Positions 43,704-55,087 of a DNA stretch of 64,000 nt are shown here, in pieces. Location: the NCBI GenBank assembly GCA_018287875.1, contig JAGVVL010000018.1:1790501-1854500 (forward strand), written 5' to 3'. This DNA is from Nigrospora sphaerica (taxonomy: Eukaryota > Ascomycota > Sordariomycetes > Amphisphaeriales > Apiosporaceae). The notes under the pieces are model-generated. The model was given only the letters and a program-made list of their open reading frames with translations, was not told the DNA's origin and made no database searches. Position 1 is the first letter of the stretch; each line of letters begins with the position of its first letter. A program made the translations under genes and the position numbers.

Positions 43704-44941
43704 AGAAAATACAGGCGAGCCTCACCTGCACGGCTCCGCGACGAGGTTATCCCTGGCAATGGGCATCCCTGGCAAAAAGGCATCACCCTGGGGCCTGGGG
43801 CCTGACCGACGGCCGACGGGCGGATGTCGGCCTTGCGGCTCAAGGCCCGGCTGTCGGAGGCGGCGGCAGTTGACGAGACCCTGCATGTCCGCAGCAAAGC
43901 CAGTGTAATACCGGTCCAGAACGTTGGCTATCGGGAAGACGTGTTGCCTTGCTTTGCCGCCAGCCGCCAGGCACCCATTCATCTGAGACCCCCCCTTTAG
44001 CGGCATGGAATTTGCGAGCACGCCATCGCCAACAGCAAAGACGTGCTTCTCGTCGGCGTCTTTTCTTGCTTTGCGTACTATGCACCGGCTGTCCGTGCCG
44101 GCACCTGGCCCCACATTGGCAGGCCGAAGAGGTACACAAGCACGCGCGGCCATGCCTTATACACACATATCCCTAAACGGCACCCAACCCCCAAGCCATA
44201 AACAGAGAGGAGTATATGTATGTGTGTATGTGTGGAAGCAGAAGTCTCGAAGCGGTGGGATGCGCCTCGAATTTATCCCCCGCCCGTGAAGGGCGCTGCC
44301 CACTCTACTTTAGGACATGACGACGCGAGGGCGGGGATTGCGTACTCGCGAGCTGGTTTAATCCAAGCCCACCCGCGTGCTTGGCCCCAGCCGAAAGGGA
44401 GGACCGTGGTTGGACTGACCCTACTCGTCCTCTTGCGTCTCGAGTTGGTATACTACCTAGTATGCATTCCGGGCTGCCATGCTGGCCGTCTTGGGGCGGG
44501 GGGAGCGCAGCAGGGCGCGTACAGGGGCTATCTGACTGAACGAACCAAGCGACGATGATGCGTAGAAAGCACCTAATCAACCGCCTATCATCACATCATC
44601 GCCGCTGCGGCTGGTAAATCCGGGCCTCCGTACAAGTCGCGTGCTGGCCCGTACGTAGTGGCTACCGTGTATGGTAGATGTAGCGACACTCCCGGTGGGG
44701 CTCGCCTCTTCGCCATGAGACGAGGCGAGAGTCAGAGAGAAGGGGGAAAAAGGTCTGTGACGACGTTGAAGCGAGGTGGAACTTTTGCCGTCCCTCTTGT
44801 TTGGTGGTATAGGTAGACGGACGGACCCAGAGGCAGACGAGCTTGTACCAAGTACGCCGTCTCTGGGGGCGTCGGCGCGGCGACGGCAAGTTTCTCTACA
44901 CCAGTCCTCAACGCGGCTTCCGCCTTCAATCGCGCAGAGAG

Positions 44942-44960
44942 CCCCCCCCCCCCCCCCCCC
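44942..44960 (+). repeat. Poly-C homopolymer, 19 nt
   Basis: Nineteen consecutive C upstream of MET16. It is one of three long G/C homopolymers in the window (others at 8956-8979 and 10881-10898). Confidence 0.9.
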
Positions 44961-45627
44961 GGCGATGCCCTTCCGGCTGACCAATCACCAGTTGCCGTTC
45001 CGATCGCGTTCGGACTAGCGTGGATGTCGTGATCAAACTGGCAACTCCTTCCCACCCAAAGGCAGAAAGAAAAGTTCAGCACCCCCTAAGGAAGAAGCGA
45101 AACTGCGTAATCACGCAATCCGGGTCCCAAAGCGACTTCCGTAGCCATAGCCGTAGCAGCCGCTCTCGTCCCAACGATCCCGATCCTGAAGAGTAGCCGG
45201 GCCCCAGCAACGTAAATTACTAATTCACCCCCTCTGTGGTGTGCTGTCCTGGACCCCCCGTGTAAGTCCACTGAGCAACCCGAAGCCCGGCGGACAGACG
45301 TACCTCCCGGCTTCTCCGCCCTTCCCCATTGTTGCAGAAACTCCTCCTTATTAAACGACGTCTCTGCTTCCTCCCACTGCTCTCTTCCACTTGGTGTTTT
45401 CCCCCCCCAGACTGCTGTTGGAATACCCCAGCTTCCCCCCATTGCCACCTCACGCGACCCTGTCGTCATCCAAAACTGTACCGTCGTCCGTGCCGGTCTT
45501 GTGTCGTCGCCCACGCCCATATCCTGCCTGCTAGGCCGTCGTCCTCCCTCTCTGCGCTGCCCCGGCCCGTATACCGTCGGGCAGTGAGAACCCCGGTGCT
45601 CGACACAGAGTAGTCGCCGTATCCACC

Positions 45628-46617
45628 ATGTCGTCCTTCGTCACCGCCTCCCACACGGTCCGCTCCGTGCCTGACTCGAAAACCTCCGAGGCCGTGGACC
45701 TCGAGTCGGGCTACGCCTCGGCCACCTCGTCAGCCGCCGGCTCGACGGCCGGCCTGCCGCTGGTCAGCCTCACCAAACCCCACCTTCGATACCTCAACCA
45801 GCAGCTCGAACGCATGTCGGTACCGGACCGTCTGCGCTTCGCCAAGGTGCTCTTCCCCAACCTGTACCAGTCGACGGCCTTTGGCCTCTCGGGCCTTGTG
45901 ACCATCGACATGCTGTCCAAGCTGCAGGCCGAGGACCCCAACTCCAACGCCATCGACCTCGTCTTCCTGGACACGCTGTACCACTTCCAGGAGACGTATG
46001 AACTGGTGGACCACGTCAAGGCCAAGTACCCCAACCTCCGCATCCACGTCTACCGGCCCGACGGCGCCGACACGGTCGCCGAGTTCGAGGAGCGCTATGG
46101 CGAGCGCCTGTACGAGACGGCGGCCGAGCTGTATGACTGGATCGCCAAGGTGGAGCCGCAGCAGCGAGCCTACGCCGAGCTGGGCGTCGCGGCCGAGCTG
46201 ACGGGCCGCCGGCGGTCACAGGGCGGCCAGCGCGACAAGATCGGCGTGCTCGAGCAGGACGACGAGACGGGCATCATCAAGATCAACCCCCTCGTCGACT
46301 GGTCCTTCGCCCAGGTCAAGGCCTACATCACCGAGCACGGCGTGCCCTACAACGCCCTGCTCGACCGCGGCTACAAGTCCGTCGGCGACTGGCACTCGAC
46401 GAGCCCCGTCGCCGAGGGCGAGGACGAGCGCGCCGGCCGCTGGAAGGGTCAGGCCAAGACCGAGTGCGGCATCCACAACAAGAAGTCGCGCTACGCCCAG
46501 TTCCTCGAGCAGGAGGCCCGCAAAGAGCAGGAGCAGAAGGCCCGCGAGGACCAGGAGAAGCTCACCGCGGCCCTCGAGAAGGTCGAGATGGATCAGCGGA
46601 CCGAGGTCGTCGTGTAG
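45628..46617 (+). CDS. MET16: Phosphoadenosine phosphosulfate reductase (MET16)
   Basis: Single exon, 329 aa. Motifs: STAFGLSGLVTIDML (nucleotide-binding loop region, about residues 92-106), LVFLDTLYHFQETYEL, the substrate segment KINPLVDWSFAQVKAYI, and the catalytic ECGIH near residue 280. Known reaction: thioredoxin-dependent reduction of PAPS to sulfite in sulfate assimilation; the Cys of ECGIH is the nucleophile. The first 45 residues are Ser/Thr-rich and the last 45 form a charged helix, longer than in yeast Met16 (261 aa). The start context (CCACCATGT) is good. No iron-sulfur CysCys motif is evident, as expected for PAPS rather than APS reductases. Confidence 0.95.
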   Translation: MSSFVTASHTVRSVPDSKTSEAVDLESGYASATSSAAGSTAGLPLVSLTKPHLRYLNQQLERMSVPDRLRFAKVLFPNLYQSTAFGLSGLVTIDMLSKLQAEDPNSNAIDLVFLDTLYHFQETYELVDHVKAKYPNLRIHVYRPDGADTVAEFEERYGERLYETAAELYDWIAKVEPQQRAYAELGVAAELTGRRRSQGGQRDKIGVLEQDDETGIIKINPLVDWSFAQVKAYITEHGVPYNALLDRGYKSVGDWHSTSPVAEGEDERAGRWKGQAKTECGIHNKKSRYAQFLEQEARKEQEQKAREDQEKLTAALEKVEMDQRTEVVV

Positions 46618-47657
46618 GCACGAGACTGCCTTGCTATTTTTTCCCCTGTCGTCGAGAAGAGGAAAGATGAGGAAGCCGGGGCCGACGGGGCCAGCGGCGG
46701 CAAATGAGCGTTCATTGCATTTTCAGGAGTTCGGAAAGGGTTGCTGGTATGAGATTTCCTGGGCAAGCGGCGGAGTTTTTGGGGTATCTGGCGCCCCGCG
46801 CCTTTTTCCACGGGGGATACACGCGCAGCAGGCGTCTGCCATGCCCGGCGGATAGCAATGTAAACGGAAAAAAGAAACCAATACGATTAGAATAATTTCC
46901 GAGACGTACCGATCGTGTGGCTTGTTTTGATTCGTGCTTCCGTGGTGTTGAAGCCCAAGGTTGTCGACCCCGCTCATGCTTGCTTCGCTCGGTGATGCTT
47001 GCTCGAGCACCCAGGCCCTGGTTAAAGAGGTCGGCAGGAGGCCAAAGTTTCCACTCAGCCACGGCCTCGGCCGAGGTCATGGCTCGTGAGGGCGAACTGC
47101 TCGTCGTCGTCGTCAGTGGTTGGTACTACGTCGTACCTTGTCTGTCGAGATAAGGTAAAAACCACCACCGGCCCAGGGGAGAGCGGGCGCACTCGCTACA
47201 AACATTTGGCCGTCACGGGGGCCTAAGATCGGATCTAGCCGCTCTCGTGAGGCTGCCGTCGTCGGGGCAGCTGATTGGCCCCCAGTGTCCGAGTGGAGAT
47301 GGGATCGCCGCGCCTGGTCTCGGTTTGAAGCTGGTGGAAGCCAAGGTGCCAGCCGATGCAATCCGCCTACTTCAGTAAAGGTTGCTCTAACACCCCGTCA
47401 CCTCGTACTACCCGCCTTGATGTACTGGATTTATACGTGTTTAGGCGCTGTCAGTTTTACTTATACTAGGCAGCTTTGCACATCGCTGCAAATCGTCACT
47501 TCTCGGCCTGAGATAAGAAGTGATGCCTACGAACCTGGCTGGACCGTGCTAAACAGTACCACTATTCATAAACGTAATCCTACCCTCCTTACTTAGGGTG
47601 CTCTTTCCGACACCAGGCCCCAATACGAACTGCTCTTTTCACAGTTTCTGACCCAAT
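46618..47657. other. Intergenic, convergent 3' regions
   Basis: About 1 kb between MET16 and the acidic-protein gene. No gene or repeat recognised. Confidence 0.6.
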
Positions 47658-50600
47658 CTAGTTGGTCGCGGTGGACTCTTCAGGCTTCTGCTCCACAAGC
47701 ATTTCATCAGACGGTTGATCGCCCGGCTTTTGTTCTGCCACTGCCGGAACGCCGTCTGCCGCCTCCAGGACCACATCGTCACCGCTGGTGGCCCCGGTGG
47801 GAATGCCCTCCTTTGCCTCGGGGGGCGCAACCTCTCGCTCAGCCGCGCCCGCTGTAGTTTCCGAAGGCACAGCTTCCCCTTCAGTTGCTGGGCCGGGTAC
47901 CGGGGCCGGAGCCATCTCGCTATCAGCCGCCTCTCTAGATTCGTCTCCATGACGATCCAGAGCTGCTTCAAGCCCTCCTAGGAGGTCGGGGCTTTCAGGC
48001 ATCCTCCCGTTGTCTCCTGAGACTTGGGAAGGCAGCGTTAATGGCAGTCCCGATGCTTGAACAGACTCTCCAGCCTGGGCATTGTCTGCCTGGGAATTTT
48101 CCACAGTAGGAGCCTCAACAGCCGACGACGGTTCGGCCGAGGCTCCCAAAGCCGGCTCCAATGTTGGCGCTGCCAAAGGTGCTTCCGGTTCGGGCTCCTT
48201 GCTACTGCGGCCAGGGATAGGGGTTCTGGCTGTCCGGTCAGGTATTGGGTTTTCATTAGGCTGATCAAGCATAGGCACATCGACGGTATGACTAAGCCCC
48301 GTCGTGTCCATGACTTGGTCGGGTGTGGGCTCTTCAAGGGCTTGACTAGGGGCGGATTCCTCCATGGCCTGAACGGGTTCGGGCTCCTCCATAGCCGTAT
48401 TGGACGCGGGTTCTTCGACGGCCTGGCTGAGCGCGGGCTCCTCAGTGACTTGGTTGGGCTCGGCCTCTTTGATGCGAGTGCTAGGCGCAGGCTCCTCGCT
48501 GGTCGTACTGGGTACAGACTCCTCAACGGGTGGGCCACTGGGCAGGTGCTCAACGACAGGTACGATTTCTGGTATCTCAGGAACCCTAGGGCTTTCGGTC
48601 TGCTGAACTTCGGCTGCCTTTGCAGCTTCATCAATAGGAGGCTGGTTCGGCAAAGCGTCATTCGACTGGGCCCTTGTCGGCTCTGCAGTTCGTTCCACGA
48701 CCATTTCGGTGGGCTGTGGTAATTCGTCCGACATATTCTCTTTCATCGATTCCTCGGTCTGGACATGGACAGTGAAGGGCGCATTTTCCATGGCCACGTC
48801 TGGTGACGGCTCGGCGTCAGTGATGGGTAGCTCATGCAGTGCTTTACTCTGCTCAGATGTGTCCTGCACAGCTGTCTCCTGCATAGATGCCTCCTGTACG
48901 GGCAGTTTTTGCTCGGGACTCTCGCGCGAAGATATCTCTTGACGTGTCTCCTGGGCAGGGGCATCATGGGTGGGTAATTCCTGGGCGGATAATTCCTGGG
49001 CGGGTGTGTCTTGGGAGCCCTTTTCTTGGGCAGATGTTTCTTCAATGGACGTCCCTTGTGCAGGTGTGTCCGGGGGGGCCAGATCTTCAAGTCGCGTGTC
49101 CTGAAGAGGTGTCTCCTGAGGGGATGTCTCTTGGACGGGCGTTTCTTGCGCAGGTGTCTCTTGCGGACTCGCCTCCAGCACAGTTGTCTCCTGTATGGAT
49201 GTGTCTTGAACAGGCATCTCCTGCACGGATGTCTCCTGCACATGGGTTTCCTGGACAGCAGGCTCTTGGATATGAGTCTCTGCGATATCAGGTGTCGGTT
49301 TCTCTTCAACAGACTGGACAGGAACTGGGAGCGGGTCAGATGTAGACTGCAGCGATGGCTGCGAAGAGGCTCCGGCGTCGGCGCTTTTTGGTACCCAGGA
49401 GTCGTCGTTTGGCAGCACCGGGGGGGCCAGTTCTGTCGGCGACGGCACAACAACATTCTTCAAGGGGCTGCCTTCCAGATGCGACAGAGATAAGTGCGAG
49501 GGCGGTAATAAAGGAGGCACTTCTGGTGATCCCTGGTCCATCGCAATGTCCATGGCATCTGGGTCCATAGGCTGCGCGGTTATGGCTGGCGGGTCAACCG
49601 AGTGGGAGTTCTTCAAATCCTGGTCAACGCTGCTCTCCTTGAGCTGTGCTGAGGGGGTCTCGTTCGCTGGGGTGCCGTTGTCATTGTCGGGGTTTTCGCC
49701 ATCTTCCTCGTCATCACCTCCCTCCTCGCCGTCGTCGCCGTCGTCACTGCCATCCTCATCGTCATCGCCTTCGCCCATCTCAGTATCGGGGTTCTTGGTT
49801 GCGTCGTTGTCGCCCTCCCGCTTAACACCCTGAACCGGGTTAGCTTGGTACGTTTTCGGGCACGCTTTGCAAACTTACATCAGGACCGGCCACACTTAGC
49901 TGGGTGCCTTCAGCGGGCGCCTGGCCGGGAATGACGGGACCTTGGGGCTGCGCAGTTGCTGGCAGCGGCACCTTCTTCTTGCGACCTCTGCCGGGGCCCC
50001 TGGGCTTCCGTTTCGGAGGCGGCGGGCGCCGCCTCGCTGGAGTGGGCGCCACATTGCCCTCAGTGTTGGCAACAGCCTGTGGCGCGGGCACCACAGTAGT
50101 CGAAATGATCTCGCCTTCGACATGCTGGCCTTCGGCCAGTGTAACTTCTTGGGTATAGGGATTGCCCGCGGCGTCGATGCGGCGTACTGTCGCCCTTGTG
50201 ACAGTCGGTCCCGAGGTCTGGACAGCGGGCAGGTTGGACGACAGAGTCACAACACTCTTCCTCTTCTTGGCCAGGTGGGATATGGTCGGTCCTTCGGCAT
50301 TGCGAGGAACTTGCTTCCACACCTTGACCATGAAGCCCTTGGTGCTCTGGTCTTCCTTCTTCTCATCGGGCTTCTCGGGCGCGGCGTCGCCATCGATTTC
50401 CTCTTCTTCTACTGGGGCGGGCCGCTTGTATAGCCTTCCGGATCTCGCGGCACGGAGGAGTTCCTGTGTATGATTCGGCAGGAGTTGGGCGTCTTTCGGC
50501 ATACCGTGAGGCAGTTCAATGTCCCAGACATCATTCTTCTGTACGGTTTCGGCCGGCGGAGGCGGCGCAATGCTAACGTATTCCTGGCGCCATTGCCTAA

Positions 50601-50811
50601 CGGGCAAACCTGACCTTGCTATCAGTTCCACGAGGTCTTTCGGGGCAGACAAGGCCGTGCCGCGCGCTCTTACCTTCGAAATCGTCGTGCTCCACGTATG
50701 CGCCTCGATTGCCTCGCCGCGTCTGGGTAGTAGACCGCACCTGCAAGCTTCTGGGTCAGGTTTGGACTGCAATGGAGCACTACAGCCAGGAATACTTACA
50801 GCAGGCGGCAT
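47658..50811 (-). CDS. Large acidic repeat protein with AT-hook-like segment, function unknown, 4 exons
   Basis: Exons 50811-50800, 50740-50674, 50609-49879 and 49829-47658 join in frame to 2982 nt (993 aa). The N-terminus ([20 protein letters not shown], then [54 protein letters not shown] and [19 protein letters not shown]) is the conserved part, to about residue 200. At 222-240 lies [20 protein letters not shown]-hook-like. Exon 4 encodes an Asp/Glu-rich stretch, then a five-residue repeat of the VQETx type (about residues 450-595) and Glu/Pro-rich repeats. I recognise the N-terminus as conserved in Sordariomycetes but know no function; a nuclear, chromatin-related role is a guess from the basic segment. 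Exon 1 encodes only MPPA. Confidence 0.8.
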
Positions 50812-52372
50812 TGTCAGTTGGTTGTACGTCGCTTAGACGAGACGGGCTCAGAAAGATGGCTTGGAAGTATCAACGGCGACACCAAAGCTGTAACAGAGCA
50901 GAATGTGATCGAGCAACCATGTGGGAGTGGGAGGCGATATAGACGGGCGCACTGGATGGCAGAGCTGCGACGCGAGTCGATTGACTAATGGGACGTGTTT
51001 ACGTTGTTCGCGATCAGCCTCGTGCAGGAGAGGGAGAGGGTGTGTCGCATTTGGCGAGTCGCGCCTCGGAAGAGTGGTTGGAGTCTGTGCACGATTACAT
51101 AAAGTTCATGCTGACGCGAATTTATGCAATACGTACGCCAACTCAAGTACAGTTAGGTATTACTAATTTATGTATGCAACGACGCAGGTATCTGCATATT
51201 TGGAACCTTTTCTAATAACTATCCTCAGACAGCTTAGCACGTTCAGCAGCAACACTATACCAATCTCCATGAAATGTCGAAACTGGTACTTTCTACGGTC
51301 ATACTTTGACTACGCAGTTACTAAGGGAATATATATAGCAAACATCTCGTACATCAGTTATATAGGGACGGGCGTGGTTCCATTGAGTTAATTTGGACAG
51401 GTCATATGAGGGTATCGAGTTTATCTCGTGTTGGTTCCGGAAGAATACTCTGTATACCCCATCCGATGCTTCCGTAAGTACATACCTGTTGAAGGGAAAT
51501 GGGACTGACTGGTGGTAAATGGTACATGTTACCACGAAACGGTAAATCTGTATTGGAAACCTGTAACAAGTGCCGCAAAGGAGCATGCCGGACCGGGGAG
51601 ACCGTGGGGAATAGTCCGTAGGAGAACACTCCGTGTAAATCCGCGATATCCTAACATCTTGCCTACACACCTGCGGGAGAAGCCCGATACGGGCTAGAAT
51701 TACGCCTTGATAGCCCAACCCCCGACGTCCTCGAGGTGTGTACATATACACTTTTCTGGAGTGGACAGAACTGGCCAGTTGAATGAAGAACACCGCTGGC
51801 CCAACAATACACAAGCATTCATGGTGGGCTTTGGCTTGGTATCAAAAACACCAAGATCACGGCGCTCGAATGCATGCAGTATGGCAAGGGGTCCTCGGTG
51901 CTGATAAAGTAAACCCCAATGAACAAACGAGAGCATGTAGGGGTAAATAAACGAGTGCGCTTGCTTTCAGCTTGCCGATTAGAACACCCCGACATTGAAA
52001 CGCGACCTATTTGCTTTGGTCCTAGACGGTCTTCGCCGGCTGACGGGAGCCGAGACGCAAACAAGCTGGCCCTCTCCTGCACCATACGACTGGCTTGATG
52101 CGTTTCTACCATATCGCCGACCTTTGGCCCCCACCGAAAGCTGAGAGAACTTTGGGGTGGGGGTATTCGCAAGACACAGCCCACACTTGTCTGCTATAAC
52201 ATCACAGGTCTCGCGTGCTCGTTAAGATTATGGAGGGGGGTCTGCGGAACGAGACTGGGCTCGCAACTCACTTCCCACGGCTATTATACAGTCCAACATG
52301 GTACATCTCGCATTCGTGGCAGGGTGCCGGTATCTTCGGCTATACAAGTCTCCGGATCTGCATCGGCGGCAA
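50812..52372. other. Intergenic, AT-richer, no gene seen
   Basis: About 1.56 kb between the acidic-protein gene start and the ISD11 stop. Several TATATA and TACATA motifs; frames are short and unsupported. Confidence 0.55.
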
Positions 52373-53039
52373 TCAAGTCCAGCTGATAGCATGTTAGTTG
52401 CATGTCCCCGGAAGCACAACAGTGCAGGCTGTACATACCCCTGGTCCTTTTGGCGCACGATGTCTCCCGAATTGCCCGATTGCTTGCCCTTGTCCGTGTG
52501 TCAGTATTCCCAGGTCCCCTGAGCACCAAGTCGGGGGGTAGGAACATACCGACATGCCGCCTTCGACTACTAACCGATCGAGCTGGAAGAACTGGCTGAC
52601 AACGGTTTGGCGCTGCGACACCCGTTAGCCCTCAGGTCCTCGCTCACACCCACAGGCCGGGGCCCGCCCCCGCCTGTGCGTTTCCTCGTACGGATGGCAC
52701 GACCGCGCCGCGGGGGCATAGCGTACCTGCATCGTCTGCAAGTCCCGCAAGCCCTTCTGCATCAGTTCCTGTATCTGCCGCGGGTCCGAGACGTCCTTGT
52801 TCTCGCGGAAGGCGTAGGTGGTTCTTCGCTTGGCGTACTCCCGGAAGTTGTAGGCGTTGAACTGGCGGCTCTGGCGCAGTAATGACCGGTACTGGAGGTG
52901 GGTGCGCCGCGCCGTCAGCATCGCGGCCCGTCAAGTTGCATCATACTGGAGCAGCGAGTTGCGGATAGCTTACGAGCGATCGGACTTGGTGGGGCAGGTC
53001 GCCCTTGAGGGCTGTGACAATGGACCCATTAGTGGTCAT
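52373..53039 (-). CDS. ISD11: ISD11, LYR-motif partner of cysteine desulfurase, 5 exons
   Basis: Exons 53039-52974, 52891-52727, 52612-52550, 52488-52439 and 52382-52373 join in frame to 354 nt (117 aa). Core: [20 protein letters not shown] with the LYR signature formed across splice 1, [47 protein letters not shown] and a short tail VRQKDQGWT. Known role: ISD11 binds and stabilises the NFS1 desulfurase in the mitochondrial matrix for iron-sulfur cluster assembly. An in-frame ATG at 53147 would add about 36 residues; the chosen one gives the usual family length. The last exon is 10 nt and is inferred from the conserved tail. Confidence 0.9.
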
Positions 53040-53349
53040 GATGGCGGCGGTGGTGCGGGCGACCGAGGAAGAGGGCGTTTCGAGCGTTGGCGAAGAGCTG
53101 GAGGGCAAGATTGGGGTGGGAGGGCCGTTTGGGATATGGCCGCGCAAAACGAAGCTCTCCCGGAAAACGCTATGAAGAGGTATGGGGCGTGATGCAGAGG
53201 CGATGGCAAATTCCGTTTACGCGCTTCCCTAGCGTCGGGGCCGTCATCGGTGGTCGGGCTTTCAGAAAGTCGGAGCTCCAACCCCGCCAAGAGCACCTGC
53301 TCTTGGGACCCCGGGGGGGGCGGCCTGCATTGTCCTCTGGAGTGAGGTA
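53040..53349. other. ISD11 promoter region
   Basis: About 310 bp between the ISD11 start and the Tc1-type element, ending in the TA target dinucleotide at 53348-53349. No gene. Confidence 0.6.
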
Positions 53350-53382
53350 GGTAAAAATCACTGGACAAAAGTCTGCGCACAG
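53350..53382 (+). repeat. Left TIR of Tc1-type element
   Basis: Starts GGTAAAAATCACTGGACAAA; pairs with 54707-54738, with one extra base and a few mismatches near the outer end. Confidence 0.8.
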
Positions 53383-53462
53383 GCCACCCCCCTCGTGCCA
53401 ACTTCACGACATCAACATAACCACCCTATCTCTTCATCTGCCCATAACTCGCTTAATTAGCC

Positions 53463-54589
53463 ATGGATATGCACGAATTTGGTCGCATTTTAACCGCAGA
53501 GCGCAAGCCTAACGGACAGTTTAGCCCTGAGGCTGTCGCGGCTATTGTAGCTTTCGCTATATGCGGTCAACCGCATAGTGCCATTGCAAAGGCCTTCGGA
53601 ACGCGTCGACGCGAAACTATCACCAACCTTGTGAGGCGCGTCACTCAACGGGAAACAACAAAACCTAAGAAAAGAAGTGGTCGACCGCGTAGGTTAACCT
53701 CTCGATAAGAGCGTTACGTATTTCAATTAATACGGAGGAAGCCGCGCGCCACGTGGAAAGAGATCTGCGTCGAGAGAGACGCTCTCTTCGACCCTCGACT
53801 TAGGACCTTCTCTGCAAGGACGGCGAAGCGCGCTCTTCGTAAGAGACATATCGGCCACTGGCGCGCTGCGAAGCGTATTCTCCTCACTAAAGAAGACGCT
53901 ATACAGAGGCTTCGTTTCTGCCGTGAGTGGTCCTCTAAAGACGCTCAAGAGCTGCTTATGCGATGCCTCTTCTCCGACGAATGCACGATTCAAAACGAAC
54001 CCTCTAAACCTGGCGAATGGGTGTTCCGGTACGCGCGCGAGCGCTTCCGTGAGGACCTCGTGAACCCTCTGCCACACTCAAGGCCTCGTATCAGCCTTAT
54101 GGTATGGGGTATGGTGTGGCAGAGGGATGACGAGTCTGGGATGTCCCCCTCATTTTCTGTGAGGGTGATCCGGACTCTGCACGTAAGGGCTTCACCTCTA
54201 CCCGCTATATGGAGGTCCTAGAGGAAGGACTCGTGCCTCTATATGAGGCTGGAGACCTCTTCATGCAAGATAATGCGCGTATACATCGCTCGCATGCGGT
54301 CCGGGACTTCCTCGAAAGTAAGGGCATTTGGACGATTAAGTGGCCTGCTCATAGCCCCGACCTCAACCCTATTGAGCAAGTCTGGAGGGCCCTAAAGCTT
54401 AAGATATATAAAATCGAGCCTCGTTTTCAATATCTGAAAGATAACATAAACGATTACGCGTATGCGAGGGAGATAATCGAGTTGGCGTGGAGTGAGCTAG
54501 ATCACGGCCTCATTTTAAAGCTATTAAAGTCAATCCCACGGCGTATAGCAGCGGTACTTCGCGCAAGAGGCTGGTATAGCCATTATTAA
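53463..54589 (+). pseudogene. Tc1-type transposase, one stop and one frameshift
   Basis: Start ATG at 53463. The N-terminal helix-turn-helix region (IVAFAICGQPHSAIAKAFG) and a GRPRRL motif precede an in-frame TAA at 53706-53708. The frame then stays open through RKPRATWKEI and the first catalytic Asp in LFSDECTIQ. A one-base shift is needed near 54141, again in a C run, to continue into MQDNARIHRS (second Asp) and SPDLNPIEQVW (Glu). There are 34 residues between the second Asp and the Glu, the DD34E spacing of Tc1 elements. About 375 codons in all. All catalytic residues survive, but the frame is broken in two places. Confidence 0.88.
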
Positions 54590-54706
54590 ACTACAATTCG
54601 AGAGTTTTCTTTTAAAAAAACCCCTACTTAATTTGCTATCGAATTGAGTGCGTGAGTTGTAATAAAAGTTGAAGGGTAGAAATTAGCGAGTGGTTGGTGA
54701 TGTAGT

Positions 54707-54738
54707 CTGTGCGCAGACTTTTGGCCAGTCACTTTACC
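54707..54738 (-). repeat. Right TIR of Tc1-type element
   Basis: Inverted partner of 53350-53382, followed by TA. Confidence 0.8.
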
Positions 54739-54740
54739 TA

Positions 54741-55087
54741 ATGTAATTCACGTAAGTGTTTCAGTCACCATCCATTATCATTACCACGACCGTACGCGTT
54801 CTCGTCTCTTTCTCTTTTTGTAGGCGCTACAGCGCCGTGGAGTTATTTGATCTTTAGGTACAGGCATACAAAAGTACATATGTCGGTACACCTGCGCAGG
54901 TATTTACATCAGTCAGTGGTAGCACTAAAGAAGAGGGGGATACGGTGTTAAACAGCTGGAAGACAGCACGGCACAGATGTAAGCAAGGTATCTGAAGTAG
55001 ACAGTATTTGCTTATACACAGTCACACCATGGATGCCTCACAGCATGGGTGGTCCAGTACACCACAGGTGGCCACGGCCAGCGCCCA
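54741..55087. other. Intergenic, 3' flank of peroxiredoxin gene
   Basis: About 350 bp after the Tc1-type element; AT-rich, no gene. Confidence 0.6.

Larger units (their letters stand above)
39061..45627. other. Gene-poor 6.6-kb stretch with microsatellites
   Basis: No gene could be supported on either strand; open frames are under 230 codons, overlap each other and lack motifs. Content: promoter of SER2 on the left, an AT-richer patch at about 41980-42420, a GA microsatellite at 43000-43022, a TG/TCTG repeat array at 43589-43703, a 19-nt C run at 44942-44960, and the MET16 promoter on the right. The decamer AGATCGCCTC recurs near 41940 and 42323. Confidence 0.55.
53350..54738 (+). mobile_element. 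Tc1/mariner-type DNA transposon (DD34E)
   Basis: A 1.39-kb element. Imperfect terminal inverted repeats, about 32 bp: left 53350-53382 and right 54707-54738, sharing CAAAAGTCTGCGCACAG and an outer GGTAAA. It is flanked by TA on both sides (53348-53349 and 54739-54740), the Tc1/mariner target duplication. It carries one transposase frame on the plus strand with a stop and a frameshift. The ends differ by a few bases, so this is an aged copy. Confidence 0.88.

Noticed and set aside
26000..50000. Possible secondary-metabolite gene cluster
   Set aside because: No polyketide synthase, NRPS, terpene synthase or cluster regulator is present; the genes are housekeeping or single-function.
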